From assembly GCA_038363925.1 (NCBI GenBank), contig JAQQWL010000015.1, positions 1,302,001 to 1,366,000 on the forward strand: a stretch of 64,000 nt of DNA. The letters run 5' to 3'. Below are positions 59,074-64,000 of this stretch, piece by piece (position 1 is the stretch's first letter; each line of letters opens with the position of its first letter). Both the position numbers and the translations under genes were made by a program. The notes beneath the pieces were generated by a model. It was given only the letters and a program-made list of their open reading frames with translations. It was not told where the DNA came from and made no database searches. Source of the DNA: Apiospora phragmitis (lineage: Eukaryota; Ascomycota; Sordariomycetes; Amphisphaeriales; Apiosporaceae).

Positions 59074-59855
59074 TTAGATGTTGGCGACCTCGTTCTGCAA
59101 GTCCTCGAAGTCCTTGTTCAGCTTGGCGTGCTTCTGGGACATCTCCTCGTACTTGGACTCCCACTGGTCCCGCTCCTGCTCGAGAGCCTGCACCTTGCGT
59201 TCAAAGTGGCCGGCTTTTACGTCAGTCTGGCGGAGCCTGTTTCGAAAGCTCCATTAGTAACTCTTTTAAATAAAAAAACAGCGATCCGGGGGCACGGGGC
59301 TGGTTGGGCGACTTACTTCTCGTTTGCCTCACGCAGGGTCTTGTCTGCCTCTTCGGCCTCCTCCTCGAGCAACTGCAGTCTGCGCTGCAGGGTTTCGTTC
59401 TGCGTACCATGTGTCTGGCCCTCGTCGGCGGCCTTCTTGAGGTCCTTGACCGAGGTGTCAAGCTTCTCGACCTCGGACTCGAGGAGACCATTCTTGTGGG
59501 AGAGGGAGGTGATCTCCTGCTCCTTAGCCAGGTTTTCTTGCTCTAGAGCCTTGATCTTGTTCTGCAACTCCTCGACCTTGGCGGCAGCTTCGTCGGCCTC
59601 CAGGCGGAGCGAGTTCATTTTCTATCACGCCATCATATGTTAGTAATGAACCTAGCATGGTAGGTTGTAGATGCTATAGGGGATGGATGAGTCGCTTGAT
59701 CGGGTGCGCGTCGTCGTCCCAAGGACCTGTGTAGGCTGCAACCTGGTGGCCTGCGCATTGGCTTCTGACGGCCATGATGATGGTGGGGTAAAATGGGGAA
59801 CAGTCGTGAAAGGAGAGGTGTCTGGGTTGCTGCTAACCTCCTTGATGCGATCCAT
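59074..59855 (-). CDS. TPM1: Tropomyosin
   Basis: Actin-filament-binding coiled-coil protein that stabilises actin cables; 161 aa, the usual length for short fungal tropomyosins. Exons 59855-59838 (MDRIKE), 59621-59317 and 59236-59074; phases agree. The whole protein is heptad-patterned, with KMNSLRLEADEAAAKVEELQ at the start and NKDFEDLQNEVANI at the C-terminus. A first coding exon of only six codons before a long intron (216 bp) is normal for this gene in filamentous fungi. N-terminal MDRIKEKM is the end that overlaps with the next dimer. Intact. Confidence 0.97.
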
Positions 59856-61085
59856 GATGGCGAGTGTGTTGTTTATTCGTGAAGTCGGAAAATAGAAGCG
59901 AGGCTCGAATGCTACAAGTAAAAAAAAAGGATGACAGAAGTGAGAGAAGAGTTTGGGGATGAATGTGTTGAATGCGTAGTAGGTTGGTTGTGGGGGAGAG
60001 AAGGGGGAGAAGCGGTCGATAAATCAATGGGGTTGATTGACACTGTCTGCTTGCTCTGCTGAAAGAAAGGGAGGAGTCGTGCCTTTTTCCCTTGTTAGCC
60101 TGTAGCCTGTAACTACCCTTAGCCAGGTGCCTGGTGCTGGAAGGTCCGGCTTGGTTTGGGTCGGGTCAATCAAGCAATCTCTCAGTCTCCAGAGGTCTGC
60201 TTGGGTCTGGTGCGTGCCTGTGTGTTGGCGTGGTGTCCGCTGCGTGGGACAGGAGAGAAGTACGTGGTACGCTATGGAACTTATTCTACTCTACCGGAAA
60301 TGATGCCAGTACCAGATAATTAAGCCAGACATGCGCCTTCAACTGGGGCATAATAATATAATACAGCTACCACTAGAACAAAGAGTATGCACATCCATAT
60401 TTAAAAAGGACCTTTGGTATTATTGTAGCGTGCTTCCTACGATCTTGTGGCTAGGGACAGACAGTACGAGCATCTAAACTTGAAGTATGTCGACTTCGAC
60501 CTGGACTGTGGTTTCCTCCCCCTACCTAGGCTCCCTAGGTTGGCAGTTGGCCCCTCCACAAGGAGCTGCAATCAATAGTTGAGCAACGAGAACCCCCAAA
60601 AAGGAGGGGTGTTGCTGAGGTTTGATTGGCCGGAAACGGCTGGCTGGAGAAACAGGTACGAGGATACTCGTGAAAACCACTAGTGCACATTTGCTTCCAC
60701 GACCTAGCCAGAAAGAGACTCCGTCGGCATTCCGTGCATGTCGTTGCCCTGTGAACCAAGTCCAAATATTCACGTCCCGGATCTCCAACTTCATCATCAC
60801 AGCTCGGCAACTAAACATTTTCTCGCACATGAGAACCGAGAACCACTTCAGAGCGACCTTACCAAATTCACCCACGGTAACGCGATACGTCTACCGTTTG
60901 CCACCGCTCACCATCAAACAAACCCACACACGTCAGGTTGTTGGAGATCTACCATGATGCTGATGTGACATACATACCTTGCACACTGAGGGAATCGAAA
61001 TTAATTTTCGCGGCAAACCGAGCTTCTTGATCATACAATACCTACCTAAGCTAGCAGTCTTTACGTGCACGTCGATTACGAGAAC
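59856..61085. other. Intergenic region between tropomyosin and the securin-like gene
   Basis: About 1.2 kb between divergent genes. No conserved frame found; the open frames at 60522-60875 and 60622-60957 overlap each other on opposite strands and look like chance. Promoters of both genes are expected here. Confidence 0.5.
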
Positions 61086-62562
61086 ATGTTGGTTGCACGC
61101 GACCAAGAGAACCTGGTGGCTCATCACCACAATGGGGCAGCACTCAAGCAGCAACATGCCAACCGGTCTGCTGGGTCCCGTTACCCCAAGACACCGGTCA
61201 AGATCCCGCTGAACGACGAGAACGCCAGCCATGTTCTCGGAGGTGCTAAGAGCGCCTTGGGAAATGGCAACCGTACAAAGGGCAATGAGAATGTCATGGG
61301 CACTTCCAAAGGCATCAAAGGAATGGATAAATCGAACTTCGTCACGCCTTGTGGTACGTCATCTTCTGACCCGGCCCAGAGCCAAACATCTTGCTATCCT
61401 GGAAGCTAACTCGCGTTGATATAGAACCGCGTGCTCGCCCTGCTCTCGGAAACAAGACAACGAATGCAAAGGCCAAGGGACCCCAGGCCACAAATGTCAA
61501 GAGTGTGATACAGGATCTAGAGAAGTCACAAATCAAGGCGCCAGGTACCGTTCGACCTAAACAGAAGCAGCCCCAGAGTGAAATCCAGAAGATTCAGGTG
61601 CACGCAGAAGTGGAAGACAATCTGAGCGACGAGGAGTCTGAATACTGCCCCCCAAAGCCCAAGGACCTGCCCTACGAGTCAGATGTTTTCCCGGATGGCG
61701 GATTGACGTTTGAGGCTCTGAAGCCTGAGAACTTGTTCAGGGGCCACTACCAATACTATTACAACCCCGTTGACAATGAAGGCAAGTCCAAAGCAGACAA
61801 GGAGTTGGAGGAGAGGAACCGCAAAGCCCTGGAGGAGGGCGAACGAAAGATCATGGAGGCCATGGATGATGTGGACTGGTCCGTTGGAGATGTCCCGAAA
61901 CCAAGGACTACTTCAAGAAGAAGCCGGTCGCTTCAGATTCGTCATCTAGCAAGTCTAGGCCAGCTAGTCAGGCATCGGTCGTTCGCAGACCACTATCGTC
62001 GCTTGCATCCAAGAATGCTGCTAAAGCCCTCTCCATGGATGACACGACCAAGTCGCTGCAGCGGAAGGCAAGCCGCGCAGTTCCTGTTACTGCTCCAAAG
62101 AAAACGACGGTCTCGTTCATCCCTGCTCTGCGAACAGCCAGGCATCCTCTCGTGACTCGGCCTACTGTGGCCAAGAAGACCTCGATGGAGATTCGACACA
62201 TCGAAGCAAACTCGCGCACAACAATTGGCTACAACAAGGGCCGCGCAACTGCATCAGCACTTGCTCAGCAAACCAAGAGACCTCTGACGAAGCAACCCCC
62301 GCCCCAGTACAAGCCCAAGGCGCCTGAGTTTGCTCGTTCAGAAACAATGACTTCCCACGACTCGGAGAGGACCATCACCCCGACCCGGTTTGCCCGCGGC
62401 AAGGAGGCCCTGGCTGCCGCTGAAGACGAACAGTGGAAGGAACGCGTTCCTTTCTTGTCCATTTTCAGTCCAGAGGACGAGGACGAGCTCGACGGAGTCG
62501 GTGGTGGTCTTCCCGGGGCATTGGAAGACGATGATGAGTTCGAGATGCAGCTGCCTGAGTAA
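61086..62562 (+). CDS. Low-complexity nuclear protein, possibly securin-like
   Basis: About 468 aa after correction. Exons 61086-61353 and 61425-62562. The first exon (MLVARDQENLVAHHHNG, RYPKTPVKIPLNDENASH) is disordered and basic; TNAKAKGPQATNVKS follows, then an acidic block LSDEESEYCPPKPKDLPYES and a helical segment KADKELEERNRKALEEGERK. The C-terminal half is Lys/Ser/Pro rich and ends in an acidic DDDEFEMQLPE. The order basic-N, acidic-middle recalls fungal securins (Pds1/Cut2), but no certain D-box or KEN box is seen, so this is a weak assignment. One base is missing near 61893-61899: VGDVP then KDYFKKKPVASDSSS in another frame. Confidence 0.4.
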
Positions 62563-63128
62563 AAGGGGATGCGGGATTGGATTTGGACGAGTGTACGAGG
62601 CGTTATAGTTGTATTCATCTAAACCGGAATCGGCGTTCATTGTTGGGTCATTGTTTGTATGACTGACAGAAGCAATGCTCGCTTCCAAAACGACAAGACA
62701 CGATTACGCCCTCATGGGATTGGGGGCCAAGGCAAACACGCCATATGAGGAGTGGTTCATCTGGATCGGAATACCGTCCAACCACTGCCAGATACAGTAT
62801 TTCATTATGTATTTATAAACTGTCAGGTTACATCGAATTGAAGTTTGGCCTACCTTCGTGGTTGAACTGTGGCTTTTTACTAGGTGAAGTTACTGCGTAT
62901 GGTTGAAGCTCCACTTCCAGAACTCATGCCGTCACAGTGACTTCATCCAACACCCTTATGAGCACACATTCGTGGCGTAATGAGCACCTCATTGGAAATA
63001 TATGTTTCTTACAGAGAGCCTGTGAGATTATAACTATGTACTTACTTACACTGAATTCATACGCTGTTATCGTGAAGTTTTCCATCATAATTGCTTGTCC
63101 AAGAAAACACTCTTGAGAACTACCAACA
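62563..63128. other. Intergenic region
   Basis: About 570 bases between two plus-strand genes; nothing recognised. Confidence 0.5.
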
Positions 63129-63645
63129 ATGCCCTTTACTACAACAGCTACCCGTTCCGGTGTTCGGGCAATACGGAGCCGTGCGGGTTTTGCGCAACGC
63201 CCGGTGCCGTCTCTCCGGAGATACTATGCGGATAAAGAGTATCACGGATCTCGGCCTGTCGATACCATACCGAAAGCAGGTATGAAGAGAAGGGCTGGGC
63301 CGTCGGGCATGACGAATATGTAAGTTTGGTATCATTACGTTCTCGTGACTTCGAGGAGAAGAGGTTTAGTACCGCAGTTGCTGTCCTGAGTCTTCTTAAC
63401 ACTCTTTACTTTCTTAATTCTTCTACACTTCGATCGTTCTGGAGGCGGGCAGATGAGCGTGCTGGCTTGTTCCGAAGTTGGAAATCTAGAGACAGACCAT
63501 GCGTAGGGGCGGACCTGGGCTAATCAAAGTTTATAGGAACATGATCCTCGGCGGCGGTGCCTTGGCTGCTCTTGCGGGCTGGACTCTCTGGATGATGACG
63601 GGGTCTCCGCCGTCGAAAACGGCGCGGATGGAGGCTCGCAAATGA
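63129..63645 (+). CDS. Small mitochondrial single-pass membrane protein
   Basis: 99 aa, exons 63129-63319 and 63537-63645 with a 217-bp intron. The N-terminus (MPFTTTATRSGVRAIRSRAG) is rich in Arg/Ser/Thr and lacks acids, as expected of a mitochondrial presequence; RRYYADKEYHG could hold the cleavage site. One TM helix, MILGGGALAALAGWTLWMMT, precedes a basic tail ending RMEARK. I do not recognise the family; an inner-membrane assembly or structural subunit is a guess. The join AAT AT|G AAC is in phase and removes the stop that ends exon 1's frame. Confidence 0.6.
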
Positions 63646-64000
63646 TCCAGGGAGGATATGGCAGTATGGGCCAGGGTCGACGCCTGCTGGGCAGGTAAAT
63701 TGATACTATCCACGACGGGTAGCGGAAGTGACGGGAATTTTGGTGTTGCTGCTCCGTAGTCGGGTTGCGTAAGATAGTCGAGGCTGATCACATAGTCGAT
63801 GGCCGGCACACGTATTAAAAAAGATTGAGTCTTCAATAGACGCATTTTCTCATGTCTCCAAGGTGCACCTCAGCCCATCATGGTGCCTACCTAAAGCATT
63901 CGCAGCCATACTTTTCCTACACCTGTCTGTCCGACAGCGCTCTAAGAGCCTTGCATATGCTGAAATATCCTGCTCAGATGATCCGATGTGCTGATCACAG
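63646..64000. other. Right-end flank
   Basis: 355 bases to the window edge. The minus-strand open frame 63531-63845 overlaps exon 2 of the previous gene and is not supported. Confidence 0.4.

Overview
The window comes from a filamentous ascomycete (Pezizomycotina; Sordariomycetes is my guess from the style of the housekeeping proteins). The reasons are short GT-AG introns, a Zn2Cys6 transcription factor, a PDR-type ABC transporter, fungal mitoribosomal proteins and a transposon block with the dinucleotide signature of repeat-induced point mutation (RIP). Species is not determinable by eye.

Layout. (1) 1-21300: an accessory region with the 3' end of an NAD(P)-dependent epimerase/reductase, a secreted bicovalent FAD-linked oxidase, a Zn2Cys6 regulator, a PDR ABC transporter, a secreted type-B carboxylesterase, a classical SDR, a 14-TM-type MFS transporter, a secreted SnoaL/NTF2-like protein and a small secreted cysteine-containing protein. 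It looks like a detoxification or secondary-metabolite tailoring/export cluster whose core synthase, if there is one, lies outside the window. (2) 21380-22817: a degenerate STAND/NACHT-like gene next to the repeat block. (3) 23401-47840: about 24 kb of extremely AT-rich, CpA/TpG-depleted DNA made of nested transposons: a Ty3/gypsy element with LTRs, several Fot1/pogo (Tc1-mariner) elements of two families, a three-copy ~500-bp repeat and short tRNA-related repeats that kept their base composition. I see no intact gene there. (4) 47841-64000: gene-dense housekeeping DNA with mL38, uL4m, uS13m, an ER cyclophilin with an apparent alternative membrane-anchored isoform, TRM112, BIG1, NOP12/RRP17, tropomyosin, a securin-like protein and a small mitochondrial membrane protein.

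How it works together. In the accessory region three enzymes carry N-terminal signal peptides, and two different efflux families and one regulator sit among them, so chemistry in the secretory pathway or outside the cell coupled to export is plausible. The right arm is ordinary core-genome content, with three mitoribosomal genes within 4.5 kb.

Quality caution. Eleven genes, on both arms and including core genes, need a single-base correction (mostly one missing base) to be read through. Residual assembly indels explain this better than eleven pseudogenes. Gene spans below cover the whole gene; exon boundaries are in the evidence.
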